A DNA stretch of 52,328 nucleotides, from contig UQJA01000001.1 in the NCBI GenBank assembly GCA_900541285.1, positions 1 to 52,328 on the forward strand, written 5' to 3'. The stretch is from an uncultured Collinsella sp. Lineage in GTDB: Bacteria; Actinomycetota; Coriobacteriia; Coriobacteriales; Coriobacteriaceae. The translations under genes were made by a program, and so were the position numbers. How positions within the stretch are numbered: the stretch's first letter is position 1; each line of letters opens with the position of its first letter. The notes beneath the pieces are model-generated. The model saw only the letters and a list, made by a program, of their open reading frames with translations. It was not told where the DNA came from and made no database searches. Shown here in pieces: positions 30,389 through 39,715 of the stretch.

Positions 30389-31501
30389 CTATAGATACGC
30401 ACCGAGGTTGATGGCCGTGGCGTCGGTCTGGCTGCTTGCCTGGGTGCTGGCGCGTTCCAGCAGGAACGGCCGCACGAGTTCTAGGCGGTTGATGTCCTCG
30501 ATGGCCGTGACCGCGGTGACGGTGCGCGCGGCAGAGCTGACGTGGATATGCCTGGTCTTTGTCGGGACCTTGTTCTCGATTTGCTCCATGAGCAATTGAA
30601 CGCCCTTGCGGCCAATCTCGTAGCCCGGGGGCGCTACCGTAGTGAGCGGGACCGATCCGCTCCAAGCGAGTGGGTTGCCATCGCAACCTGCTACGCGTAC
30701 TTGCCCGGGGACGGCGATGCCTTTGTCGACCAGCGCCGAGATGACGCCCGAGGCCAGCACGTCGGTCAGACCGACGACAAAATCGGGGCGTTCGTCGGCG
30801 GGGCGCGCGGCGATTTGGGCGCCGATGCCGTAGCCGTCGGCGGCGGTATTCCATTCGCCGGCGTCGATGACTTCGATCTTGATATCGGGGTGCAGGGCGA
30901 GGGCCTTGTGAATGCCAAGGACGCGCAGGGTGAGTTGCATAAATGCTGCTCTACCCACAACGGTGATATGGCGTGCGCCGCGGGCGATGGCAAGTTCGGC
31001 AATGATGCGACCCTGGGCCTCGTTGTCGGCCGCTACGTAGTAGCCGGGCTCGGAGCAATGGATGTCCAGATGGACGATCGGCACGGGCATTTTAGTCATG
31101 GCCGGATGCCAGTCGGGGGACGCCATGGGCTGAACCATGACGCCGGACATCTGCGTGCCCATAAAATAGCGCAGGTAATGATCCTCGAGAATATCGTCGT
31201 TATCGGCGTTGGCGATGAGCAAGTCGTAGCCGTGCTTGCGGGCCTCGTTGTGGGCGCCGCTGGCGATTTGGAGCGAAAAGCCGTGATCGAGACGGGGGAG
31301 CACCAGGCCAAAGGACTTGGTGGCGCCGCCCGCGAGCTGACGAGCGCTTTGGTTGGGCAGGTAGCCAAGGCGATTGATGGTCTCGTTGATGAGCTTGAGG
31401 GTCTCGGGGCGCAGCTTTTCGGGGTGGTTGAGCGCGTTGGAAACCGTGCCCAACGAAACCCCGGCCTCGCGCGCGACGTCGCTGATTTTTACCTTTGCCA
31501 T
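30389..31501 (-). CDS. LacI-family transcriptional regulator
   Basis: The 370-residue protein begins with the LacI helix-turn-helix KISDVAREAGVSLGTVSNALN, followed by the hinge NQSARQLAGG and a sugar-binding-type effector domain. AAAGGGG lies 5 bases before the ATG; the open frame continues far upstream without a credible start. Unlike the regulator at 20468 it has no catabolic operon beside it, only glmS in divergent orientation. It may act on a distant locus or on the intergenic palindrome at 31680-31703. Confidence 0.9.
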   Translation of the reverse strand: MAKVKISDVAREAGVSLGTVSNALNHPEKLRPETLKLINETINRLGYLPNQSARQLAGGATKSFGLVLPRLDHGFSLQIASGAHNEARKHGYDLLIANADNDDILEDHYLRYFMGTQMSGVMVQPMASPDWHPAMTKMPVPIVHLDIHCSEPGYYVAADNEAQGRIIAELAIARGARHITVVGRAAFMQLTLRVLGIHKALALHPDIKIEVIDAGEWNTAADGYGIGAQIAARPADERPDFVVGLTDVLASGVISALVDKGIAVPGQVRVAGCDGNPLAWSGSVPLTTVAPPGYEIGRKGVQLLMEQIENKVPTKTRHIHVSSAARTVTAVTAIEDINRLELVRPFLLERASTQASSQTDATAINLGAYL

Positions 31502-31548
31502 AGCGGCCCCTTTGATGCGTTTCAAGTACAAGCCAGATTGTAGCATCC

Positions 31549-31602
31549 TAAACCTACCAAAAAGGGATAGGTTTCTTTTGGCAGGTTTTATCTGGGGAAA
31601 CG
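31549..31602 (-). repeat. copy C of the ~50-bp stem-loop repeat
   Basis: On the minus strand it reads CGTTTCCCCAGATAAAACCT and continues as in copies A and D. It lies 47 bases upstream of the lacI start, within a 312-base gap that also holds two other inverted repeats and the glmS promoter. Confidence 0.8.
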
Positions 31603-31616
31603 CCGTTGCCAGCGCG

Positions 31617-31651
31617 ACCACCACGAAGGTGCCTGTCCCCATTGTGGTGGT
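31617..31651. repeat. inverted repeat carrying CTGTCCCC
   Basis: ACCACCAC (31617-31624) and GTGGTGGT (31644-31651) enclose GGTGCCTGTCCCC, the GGGGACAG core of the palindrome family seen elsewhere in the window. Confidence 0.5.
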
Positions 31652-31679
31652 TTGGACCGGCTGGACGTGTGTGCATCGG

Positions 31680-31703
31680 GTGGTATCTAAGTTGAGATAC
31701 CAC
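31680..31703. promoter_or_regulatory. palindromic operator candidate upstream of glmS
   Basis: GTGGTATCT and AGATACCAC are perfect 9-bp arms around AAGTTG, and a further TGGTATATC half-site follows at 31707. It lies about 30 bases upstream of the TACAAT at 31734-31739 and between divergent lacI and glmS genes. Confidence 0.45.
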
Positions 31704-31733
31704 TTCTGGTATATCAGCTTGCGTTTGCGTGAG

Positions 31734-31739
31734 TACAAT
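31734..31739 (+). promoter_or_regulatory. -10 hexamer for glmS
   Basis: TACAAT in the context GAGTACAAT; the same GNGTACAAT context precedes the genes at 10530, 11880 and 45426. No good -35 is visible at the right distance. Confidence 0.45.
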
Positions 31740-31813
31740 ACTCGAACGTTATGCGTCTCAGCGCCCCCTGTGCGTGGACGTTTTGCAGTCAAGCGGACGA
31801 AGGGATTTATCCT

Positions 31814-33661
<1,848 letters not shown>

Positions 33662-33687
33662 TTGGTTCCGCCGTTCTAGCGACTAAA

Positions 33688-33721
33688 GCCCGGCTCCGTT
33701 GCAGCGGAGCCGGGCCTTGTT
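33688..33721 (+). terminator. terminator after glmS
   Basis: GCCCGGCTCCG and CGGAGCCGGGC form an 11-bp stem with a six-base loop, followed by CTTGTT. Confidence 0.85.
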
Positions 33722-33724
33722 GCA

Positions 33725-33776
33725 TTTGCCCAGATAAAACCTGCCAAAATAAACCTGTCCCTTTTTGGCAGGTTAG
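33725..33776 (+). repeat. copy D of the ~50-bp stem-loop repeat
   Basis: The element runs from TTTGCCCAGATAAAACCTGC to TTTTTGGCAGGTTAGC. Its right end covers the stop codon of the GntR gene. Read on the minus strand, the hairpin AACCTGCCAAAA/TTTTGGCAGGTT is followed by TTAT, so it could end gntR transcription. Confidence 0.8.
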
Positions 33777-34474
33777 CGGAGCTTGCTGGTCTCGAAGTAC
33801 TCGGGGAACTGGTCCAGAACCTCGGTTTGGTTGCGGAACATCATGTGCAGGTGCTTGCTGACCAAAAAGCTCGCTTCGATGGGGTCGCGACCGGCGATAG
33901 CGCGGCGAATCTGCTTGTGCTCGTTCACGATGTCCTGATTGTCGAGAACCTGCGTGGCGGCGCGCAGCCAGCGGAAGCGCTCCAGGTCGGCATTGGTCTC
34001 TTCGAGCCACGACCACACGGTGCTGCGACATGCGATGCTAAAAATCATGTGATGCATGAGGTTGTCGCTCAAAAAGAAGCCGATGCGATCCTCTTCGGCC
34101 ATGGCCTTTTCCTGCAGCGCGATGGCGCGGTCGAGCTGCTCGATGCCGGCCGACGTGGCGCGCGCACAGCACTCCACAATCACCTGCTTTTCCAGATGCT
34201 CGCGGATGTAACAGGCACTCTCGGCAAGGGTGAGGTTGATGGGTGAGACGTAGGTACCGCTCTGGGGCACAGTGCGCACCAGGCCCTCTTGCGCCAGACG
34301 CACCAGTGCCTCGCGCACAGGGGTGCGCCCCATATCCAGGTCGTCGCAAAGTTGCTTGACGCCCAGCTTTTCGCCCGGCTTGTAGTCCAGGTAGACGATT
34401 TTGCGTCGAATGGTGTGGTAGGACTGGTCCTGTAGGCTCGTTTCCTGCTCGCCGACGTGCATCGATTCTTCCAT
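33773..34474 (-). CDS. GntR-family regulator, FadR/FCD subfamily
   Basis: The 233-residue protein has an N-terminal winged helix-turn-helix (RTPVREALVRLAQEGLV, about residues 47-63) and an all-helical FCD effector domain with His residues placed for metal or carboxylate binding. The ATG at 34474 has GCGAGG at good distance; another ATG ten codons upstream has no visible site. It is divergent from the YeiH-type exporter with 193 bases between, so it is likely to control that gene in response to an organic acid or sulfur compound. This target is inference. Confidence 0.87.
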   Translation of the reverse strand: MEESMHVGEQETSLQDQSYHTIRRKIVYLDYKPGEKLGVKQLCDDLDMGRTPVREALVRLAQEGLVRTVPQSGTYVSPINLTLAESACYIREHLEKQVIVECCARATSAGIEQLDRAIALQEKAMAEEDRIGFFLSDNLMHHMIFSIACRSTVWSWLEETNADLERFRWLRAATQVLDNQDIVNEHKQIRRAIAGRDPIEASFLVSKHLHMMFRNQTEVLDQFPEYFETSKLR

Positions 34475-34667
34475 AGCGCCTCGCAACTGTTCTATCAAAC
34501 TCATATGTCAGTTGTTAATTATGCCGCGAATCAGCTCTCCGCGGTGGGTAATTCGGCTGTTGCCTGAGAACTATTGCGGCATCTTAGTCTGTGTTTGCGC
34601 AAGGCTGCGCTCAATGTTGCCGTATCATAAGCCGTCGCAAACGTGAAATAGAAAGAAGGAATCCCAT

Positions 34668-35702
34668 ATGCAACTGGCAAATATCGTACGCGAGCGCTGG
34701 AAAGGCGTCTTGTTCTGCCTGATCATCGCTATCCCCGCGACGTTGCTCGGCAAACAGATTGAGGTGGTCGGCGGGCCGGTATTTGCCATCCTCTTTGGCA
34801 TGGTCCTGGCGCTCGTCTTTCCCAAGAATCGTCGCGAACAGCTCGCCGCCGGCGTCACCTATACGTCCAAAAAAGTCTTGCAGTACGCGGTTATCCTGCT
34901 TGGCTTTGGCATGAACCTCTCCCAGATTCTGTCCAAGGGCGCCCAGTCGCTGCCGATTATCGTGGCGACAATCTCGACCTCGCTTGTCATCGCCTTTGTG
35001 CTCTGCCGCGTTATGAACGTGCCGGGTAAGATCGCGACGCTTGTGGGTGTGGGTTCGTCGATTTGTGGCGGTTCTGCCATCGCCGCGACCGCACCCGTCA
35101 TCGATGCCGACGATCGCGAGATTGCCCAGGCTATTTCGGTCGTCTTCCTGTTTAACGTTATCGCGGCGCTCGTGTTTCCGACGCTCGGCGGCATGCTCGG
35201 GCTGACCAACGAGGGCTTTGGCCTGTTTGCCGGTACCGCCATCAACGACACCTCGTCCGTAACGGCTGCGGCGAGCGCTTGGGACAGCATGCATCCCGGC
35301 GCCAATGTGCTCGAGAGCGCCACGGTGGTCAAGCTCACCAGGACGCTGGTCATTATCCCCATCACGTTGGTCCTCGCATGCTGGCAGATGCATCTGGCGC
35401 GCAAGGCCGGCGGCGACGCCAAAAGCACGTTCTCGCTTAAACGCGCGTTTCCCATGTTTGTGCTGTTCTTTGTGCTGGCGAGCGTGATCACTACGGTGCT
35501 TCAGCTTCCTGCATCCATTACGGCGCCCATCAAGGAGCTGTCGAAGTTCTTTATTGTGATGGCCATGGCGGCTATTGGTTTTAATACCGATATCGTCGAG
35601 CTGGTCAAAAAGGGCGGCAAGCCCATCGCGCTGGGCTTTTGCTGCTGGATTGGCATTGCGTGCATGAGTTTGGGAATGCAGCACGTGCTGGGAATCTGGT
35701 AG
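34668..35702 (+). CDS. YeiH/UPF0324 family putative exporter
   Basis: A 344-residue integral membrane protein with about ten helices. The family pattern is visible: PVFAILFGMVLAL, LLGFGMNLSQI, VGVGSSICGGSAIAATAP near residues 126-143, and GTAINDTSSVTAAA near 192-205. YeiH relatives are proposed to export sulfate or sulfonate-derived compounds, mostly from genome context. AAGGA precedes the ATG. The divergent GntR gene probably regulates it. Confidence 0.88.
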   Translation: MQLANIVRERWKGVLFCLIIAIPATLLGKQIEVVGGPVFAILFGMVLALVFPKNRREQLAAGVTYTSKKVLQYAVILLGFGMNLSQILSKGAQSLPIIVATISTSLVIAFVLCRVMNVPGKIATLVGVGSSICGGSAIAATAPVIDADDREIAQAISVVFLFNVIAALVFPTLGGMLGLTNEGFGLFAGTAINDTSSVTAAASAWDSMHPGANVLESATVVKLTRTLVIIPITLVLACWQMHLARKAGGDAKSTFSLKRAFPMFVLFFVLASVITTVLQLPASITAPIKELSKFFIVMAMAAIGFNTDIVELVKKGGKPIALGFCCWIGIACMSLGMQHVLGIW

Positions 35703-35717
35703 AGAAGTAGCTTATTT

Positions 35718-35738
35718 GCGTGCTGCGTGCTGCGTGCT
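35718..35738 (+). repeat. three tandem 7-bp repeats
   Basis: GCGTGCT is repeated three times without interruption. It is too short to interpret but could vary by slippage. Confidence 0.6.
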
Positions 35739-35761
35739 GGTGAGCGCATTCTCACGGTGGA

Positions 35762-35826
35762 GCGATAGGAGCTCTTGCGGGTATGGCTTGTCCGCAGGTT
35801 TATAAGTCCCGAAGAGCTCTTATCGC
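35762..35826. promoter_or_regulatory. 65-bp inverted repeat upstream of the EBP-like regulator
   Basis: GCGATAGGAGCTCTTG (35762-35777) and GAAGAGCTCTTATCGC (35811-35826) are inverted arms with two mismatches. The inner part has GCGG/CCGC pairing. It could be an operator pair or a leader hairpin, about 150 bases before the gene. Confidence 0.45.
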
Positions 35827-35975
35827 CCCGCCAGGATGGCGATGCGGGGCAACACCTATACTCGCAGGACGGCGCTTTCTGCCCTATAGTGTTTGGTGAG
35901 CAATATCGTTCAATTTTGAAACACTCGGTCGTGCGACCGTCGGCGGCTGCATGTCGCCGCGGACAGGGGCAAATC

Positions 35976-37193
35976 ATGGATAGCGATGCCAAGCTGAACA
36001 TCTTGACCGAGGCCCTGGCTGCTGCCGGGGCCTCGGCATTGGCGATCGATGCGCGTGGGGACGTCGCGATCTCTACCATGAATGACGCGGCGCTTGAGCG
36101 GGATGTGGCGGTTTTTGTCGCTGAGCGCCTCGACCGTATAGGAGACGGTGCGCGTCTGGTTATGGGGCGTGCGGGTGCGCGCCTGAGCCTGACCGTTCGC
36201 CCCACCGACAAAGAGGGCGGGAGCCTTTGGGTCGTCGTGGTCCGCGAGGTGCGCGGTGCCGCGGCGCATGCGGGCATCGAGTGGCTCAACGCCGACGAGG
36301 TTGAGGCCCGCTACGAATCGAGCGCGTACGGCATCGTTGAGGGGGCGGCCTCGGTGGCTGCGCCGGTTGCCGAGAGCTATGCGCGCGGCGTGCCCCTTAT
36401 GTTCGAGGGCGAGCTGGGAGCGGGTCAGGTTGAGATCGCCAAGCGCCTCTATCTGGATGGCCCTTTTGCCGATCAACCCTTTGTTTCCGTTGCGCTCGAT
36501 GAGCTCACCGAGCGCGGTTGGCGCCATGTGCTCAAAAGCGCCGAATCGCCGTTGTTCCAAATGGGGCTGACCCTTTGCATTGAGGGCTGGAACGCGGTTG
36601 GCCCCCAGCGCCTCCGCGAGCTGGTCTCCACGATGACCGACACTGCGTTGGCGACGCGCTGCCATGTGGTGCTGACGGCGAATGACATGCCGGGCGGCAG
36701 CGAAAGTGATCAAGCCGCCTTTGTGACCGAGCGCTTCGCCTGTGCGGTGAGCGTGGCGCCGGCAATCGCCGAGCAGGGAGCCGCGTCGACGAAGGCTGCG
36801 CGCTATTTGGAATATCTCGCTGATGCATTTGGGACGGCAGCGCCCACGCTGTCTGCCGCGGCGACGAAGACGCTCGATGCTTACCGCTGGCCGCGCAATT
36901 ATCTGCAGCTCCGCGAGGTCTCGGAACGACTGTATATATTGGCGGGGACGGGCACGGTGGACCGCGCTGTGGCGGAGGAAGTGCTCGCCCAAGAGGACGT
37001 GATTAAGACCGCAACCTTTGGCGCCCCGACGCTCGAAAGTGACCTGTATATCCTGCGACCGCTGGCCGATACCGAGCGAGATATCGCGCATCTGGTTGTA
37101 GACCATCTCCACGGCAACCGGACCCGTGCGGCGGAGGTGCTGGGCATAAGCCGTACAACGCTGTGGCGCTTGCTGAAGGACGATGACCGTTGA
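35976..37193 (+). CDS. enhancer-binding-protein-like regulator with Fis-type HTH and degenerate ATPase
   Basis: The 405-residue protein resembles sigma-54 activators in layout but lacks their working parts. Residues about 1-110 may be a sensor region. The central part (about 120-330) retains the AAA+ outline, with GELGAGQVEIAKRLY where activators have GESGTGKE, and YRWPRNYLQLREVSERL where they have the WPGNVREL segment. No GAFTGA loop is present. The C-terminus NRTRAAEVLGISRTTLWRLL is a clear Fis-type DNA-binding motif. It may therefore act as a conventional sigma-70-type regulator. Start chosen at the ATG after CAGGGGC. Confidence 0.75.
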   Translation: MDSDAKLNILTEALAAAGASALAIDARGDVAISTMNDAALERDVAVFVAERLDRIGDGARLVMGRAGARLSLTVRPTDKEGGSLWVVVVREVRGAAAHAGIEWLNADEVEARYESSAYGIVEGAASVAAPVAESYARGVPLMFEGELGAGQVEIAKRLYLDGPFADQPFVSVALDELTERGWRHVLKSAESPLFQMGLTLCIEGWNAVGPQRLRELVSTMTDTALATRCHVVLTANDMPGGSESDQAAFVTERFACAVSVAPAIAEQGAASTKAARYLEYLADAFGTAAPTLSAAATKTLDAYRWPRNYLQLREVSERLYILAGTGTVDRAVAEEVLAQEDVIKTATFGAPTLESDLYILRPLADTERDIAHLVVDHLHGNRTRAAEVLGISRTTLWRLLKDDDR

Positions 37194-37277
37194 GCGAGGC
37201 GCCCGTGACCGCGCGCGACGCGTGTGCTACAGTCCAAAGCGTTATTGTTTCGATTTGGTTACGGCGTGCGAGGGCAT

Positions 37278-37853
37278 ATGGCTGAGACTTCAAAACCGAG
37301 CCGCAGAAGGCGGAGTGCCGCGCCGGTCAACCGACGCACAACATCGGTGACGTGGGGTAAACACGCCTCGGGGTTTGATGGCTCGTTCAGGCGCACTAAA
37401 TACGGCTATCCTTCGGCAAGCGCCCGCTTGGCAATGCAGGCAGAGTCCTCGCTGTGGGGCCGCAAACGCGTGGTGGGCTCAAAGCTCAAGCACGACGGAA
37501 CGCTCGGTTACATCAGCCGCGGGGCGGCTCGCCGCAGCGGACTCAATCCGGCTGGTTGGCACCGTTATGTTCCGATCGCGGTCGTCGTTGCAGTGATCGT
37601 TATCGCGCTCGCGGCGCTCGGATATGCCGGCGGTGGCGCCAACTTGGACGCAGTGTTTAAATCGCCCGAGCTCGCGCATGCAGGCACAGAAGTTGTCGAG
37701 GGCGCACAGACCCAGACGGGCGTTGCGCCCCAGCGCGGTATCGTCGCGGCGGCCTCCACCATCGCCGATGCTCAAAAGGACGAGGACGAACAAGGCAGCG
37801 AAGCCGAAACGACTCACACGAACGAAGCGACGACAACGGCAACGTCAATATAA
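37278..37853 (+). CDS. single-pass membrane protein, unknown function
   Basis: This 191-residue protein is not recognised. Residues 1 to about 90 are basic and polar, opening with an RRRR run. One hydrophobic helix (about residues 97-115, VPIAVVVAVIVIALAALGYA) follows, then an Ala/Thr/Glu-rich acidic tail, presumably outside the cell. GAGGG precedes the ATG. It may form a unit with the regulator just upstream, 84 bases away. Confidence 0.6.
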   Translation: MAETSKPSRRRRSAAPVNRRTTSVTWGKHASGFDGSFRRTKYGYPSASARLAMQAESSLWGRKRVVGSKLKHDGTLGYISRGAARRSGLNPAGWHRYVPIAVVVAVIVIALAALGYAGGGANLDAVFKSPELAHAGTEVVEGAQTQTGVAPQRGIVAAASTIADAQKDEDEQGSEAETTHTNEATTTATSI

Positions 37854-37926
37854 GTTGCGAGCGGGACAGCAAATTTTGGACGGGGCCTTTCAGCGGGTCC
37901 GCCGTTCGTTAGAGCGGCGGAACTAA

Positions 37927-38448
37927 TTACCTAACGTATACCACGTTGTCGCGGCGCGGCTTTGCCTCGGGTAGCGTATCCTCGGCATAGCCCAGAATGC
38001 AGTTACCGACACCGCGCAGGCTGCCGTCGGCGGGCAGGCCCCAGCTGGCCAGCAGCTCCAGGCCCTCGGGCGAGTCAAAGACCTCATGCGCGCGGTGAAT
38101 CCAGCACGAATCGACACCCAGTGCATAGGCGGCGTTGAGCAGGTTGCCCATGGCGAGCGAGCCGTCTTCCAGATGTGTGGGCACGCTGCGGTCAACCAGC
38201 ACCACCACAACGGTCTTGGCGCCATAGAAGGGGTCGCTGTTGCTGCCCATGACCTGGGCGTTGAGCTGTGAGAGACGCTCGACGGTCGCGGGGTCGGTGA
38301 CGGCGACAAACGTCACCGGTTGGCGGCCCATGCCGCTCGGTGCATATTGGCCGGCTTCGATAATACGCGCAAGCTTTTCGGCCTCGACGGGACGATCGCT
38401 GTAGTTGCGGCAGCTGCGGCGGTGAATGAGCGCTTCGATGGTCTCCAT
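37927..38448 (-). CDS. nitroreductase family protein
   Basis: A 173-residue flavin oxidoreductase of the short nitroreductase type. It starts METIEALIHRRSCRNYSDRPV, typical FMN-binding opening, and has APSGMGRQPVTFVAV, LEDGSLAMGNLLNAAYALGVDSCWIH and the C-terminal GYAEDTLPEAKPRRDN motif. AAGGAG before the ATG sets the start; upstream in-frame ATG codons lack such a site. The physiological substrate is not evident. It converges on the membrane protein gene; an imperfect hairpin at 37898-37921 separates them. Confidence 0.92.
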   Translation of the reverse strand: METIEALIHRRSCRNYSDRPVEAEKLARIIEAGQYAPSGMGRQPVTFVAVTDPATVERLSQLNAQVMGSNSDPFYGAKTVVVVLVDRSVPTHLEDGSLAMGNLLNAAYALGVDSCWIHRAHEVFDSPEGLELLASWGLPADGSLRGVGNCILGYAEDTLPEAKPRRDNVVYVR

Positions 38449-38742
38449 GGTGTCTCCTTGCGGTGGCGTTGCAGATGCCACGTTCATACCCGTCGGGCTC
38501 AAACGATAGACGGTCAATTGCCCGGCCAAAAGGATGGATTCCAATTGGGAAAGTGGGTTTGCATAAAAGTACCTTCAGAATGTGACAAACAAATGGGATG
38601 GTTAAACGTTTTATCCCGTCTACCCTGCGGTTTTTTACCACTTGCCTAAATGACGAACGCATAACCTCTGATAAAGGTTTTACTAAAGGAGCACCAACGT
38701 TTATCAACGCGCCATGGTGGCGCCGGGCCAGGAGGTAACATC

Positions 38743-39033
38743 ATGTTCCAGGCTGGAGATGTCGTCGAGACCGACTTCGAAGGATTTCTGAAGCTGCTGC
38801 GTTCCAAGACGCGCGCTTTCGTGTCGATCAACGATCACGAGTACTACATCACGCACACCGATGGCTATTGGCGTGTTCAGGATTGCGAGGCCCTCAACGA
38901 CAAGGGCCACTTTACTGACTGCTCCGAGCTGGTCAACACGGTCTGCGAGGTCGTCGAGCTGCCGTGGATTGCCGGCAAGAGCCTGCATGACAGCTTCTCG
39001 GGCGCTACGGTCTATGAGGCCGTCGCCGCTTAA
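38743..39033 (+). CDS. small conserved-looking cytoplasmic protein, unknown function
   Basis: The 96-residue product is not recognised. It is acidic, has no membrane segment, and looks like a compact alpha/beta domain with many aromatic residues (HEYYITHTDGYWRVQDCEAL). An ideal AGGAGG stands 8 bases before the ATG and a strong terminator follows, so it is a genuine single-gene unit and probably well expressed. Confidence 0.75.
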   Translation: MFQAGDVVETDFEGFLKLLRSKTRAFVSINDHEYYITHTDGYWRVQDCEALNDKGHFTDCSELVNTVCEVVELPWIAGKSLHDSFSGATVYEAVAA

Positions 39034-39060
39034 CAGGCAATAAAACCCGATTTTCACGTG

Positions 39061-39096
39061 ACCGCTGGCGCCGCCCCCGCGCCGGCGGTCTTTTTC
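39061..39096 (+). terminator. terminator after the 96-residue protein gene
   Basis: ACCGCTGGCGC and GCGCCGGCGGT pair around a C-rich loop and are followed by CTTTTTCT. Confidence 0.9.
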
Positions 39097-39138
39097 TGCC
39101 GATAGGCCATAAAAATGCACGCATTTGCGGAGAGCCTG

Positions 39139-39196
39139 TTGACGATAGTCAAAACTCGGACTAATCTAGAGACACATAATTGGTCAAAAATCGGAC
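39139..39196 (+). promoter_or_regulatory. marR-ABC exporter promoter with repeated operator
   Basis: TTGACG (39139-39144) and TAATCT (39162-39167) with a 17-base spacer form the best sigma-70-type promoter in the window. The 14-base GTCAAAACTCGGAC fills most of the spacer (39148-39161), and a second copy with one change lies at 39183-39196 just past the likely start site, inside an AATTG/CAATT inverted repeat. The placement fits autorepression by the MarR protein. Confidence 0.65.
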
Positions 39197-39214
39197 AATT
39201 GAATGGTGGGATAG

Positions 39215-39715
39215 ATGAATAGTGCGGTTACGCTGGTCGACTTCGATCGGTTGCTCAATGGACTCGACCATATCTATTCGGAGTTCTCGCGCGCCTGCGG
39301 CCTTTCGGACTGCGCTTACTGGATGCTCGTCGATACCAGCACGGCGGGCGGCAGTGTTGCCGTAAGCCGTCTGACAAGCGAATGGTTCTACAGCAAGCAG
39401 ACCATCAACTCGGCAATTAAAACCTTGACGGCGCGGGGCTTCGCAACGTTGGAGTTTGCCGAAGGCAGTCGTAAGAACAAGGTTGTGAGCCTGACCGAAG
39501 AGGGCAGGCGATTTGCCGAGCGTTATGCGCTGCCGGCACTCAAGGCCGAGCAGCGAGCCTTTGGCGCGCTTGAGCCATGTGAGCAGCGCGAGATTATGCG
39601 CTTGATCGGCAAATTCTCTCAGGTGCTCGGCGATGAGTGCGATGCCTTTAAGCAGCATATCGCTGCCGAGAGCCAAGCCGAGAATCAAGGTGAGGGGGAG
39701 TCGTGCGACTGTTAA
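39215..39715 (+). CDS. MarR-family transcriptional regulator
   Basis: The 166-residue protein has the winged-helix layout of MarR: VSRLTSEWFYSKQTINSAIKTL (about residues 46-67) as the DNA-binding helices and the wing FAEGSRKNKVVSLTEEGRRF. GGTGGGA precedes the ATG. It overlaps the first of two ABC exporter genes, so it most likely represses the three-gene operon from the duplicated site in its promoter and is released by a substrate of the exporter. Confidence 0.92.
   Translation: MNSAVTLVDFDRLLNGLDHIYSEFSRACGLSDCAYWMLVDTSTAGGSVAVSRLTSEWFYSKQTINSAIKTLTARGFATLEFAEGSRKNKVVSLTEEGRRFAERYALPALKAEQRAFGALEPCEQREIMRLIGKFSQVLGDECDAFKQHIAAESQAENQGEGESCDC

Noticed and set aside
31601..31813. glmS ribozyme in the glmS leader
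   Set aside because: No conserved ribozyme core was recognised, and the likely leader after the -10 at 31734 is only about 70 bases, too short for the full fold.
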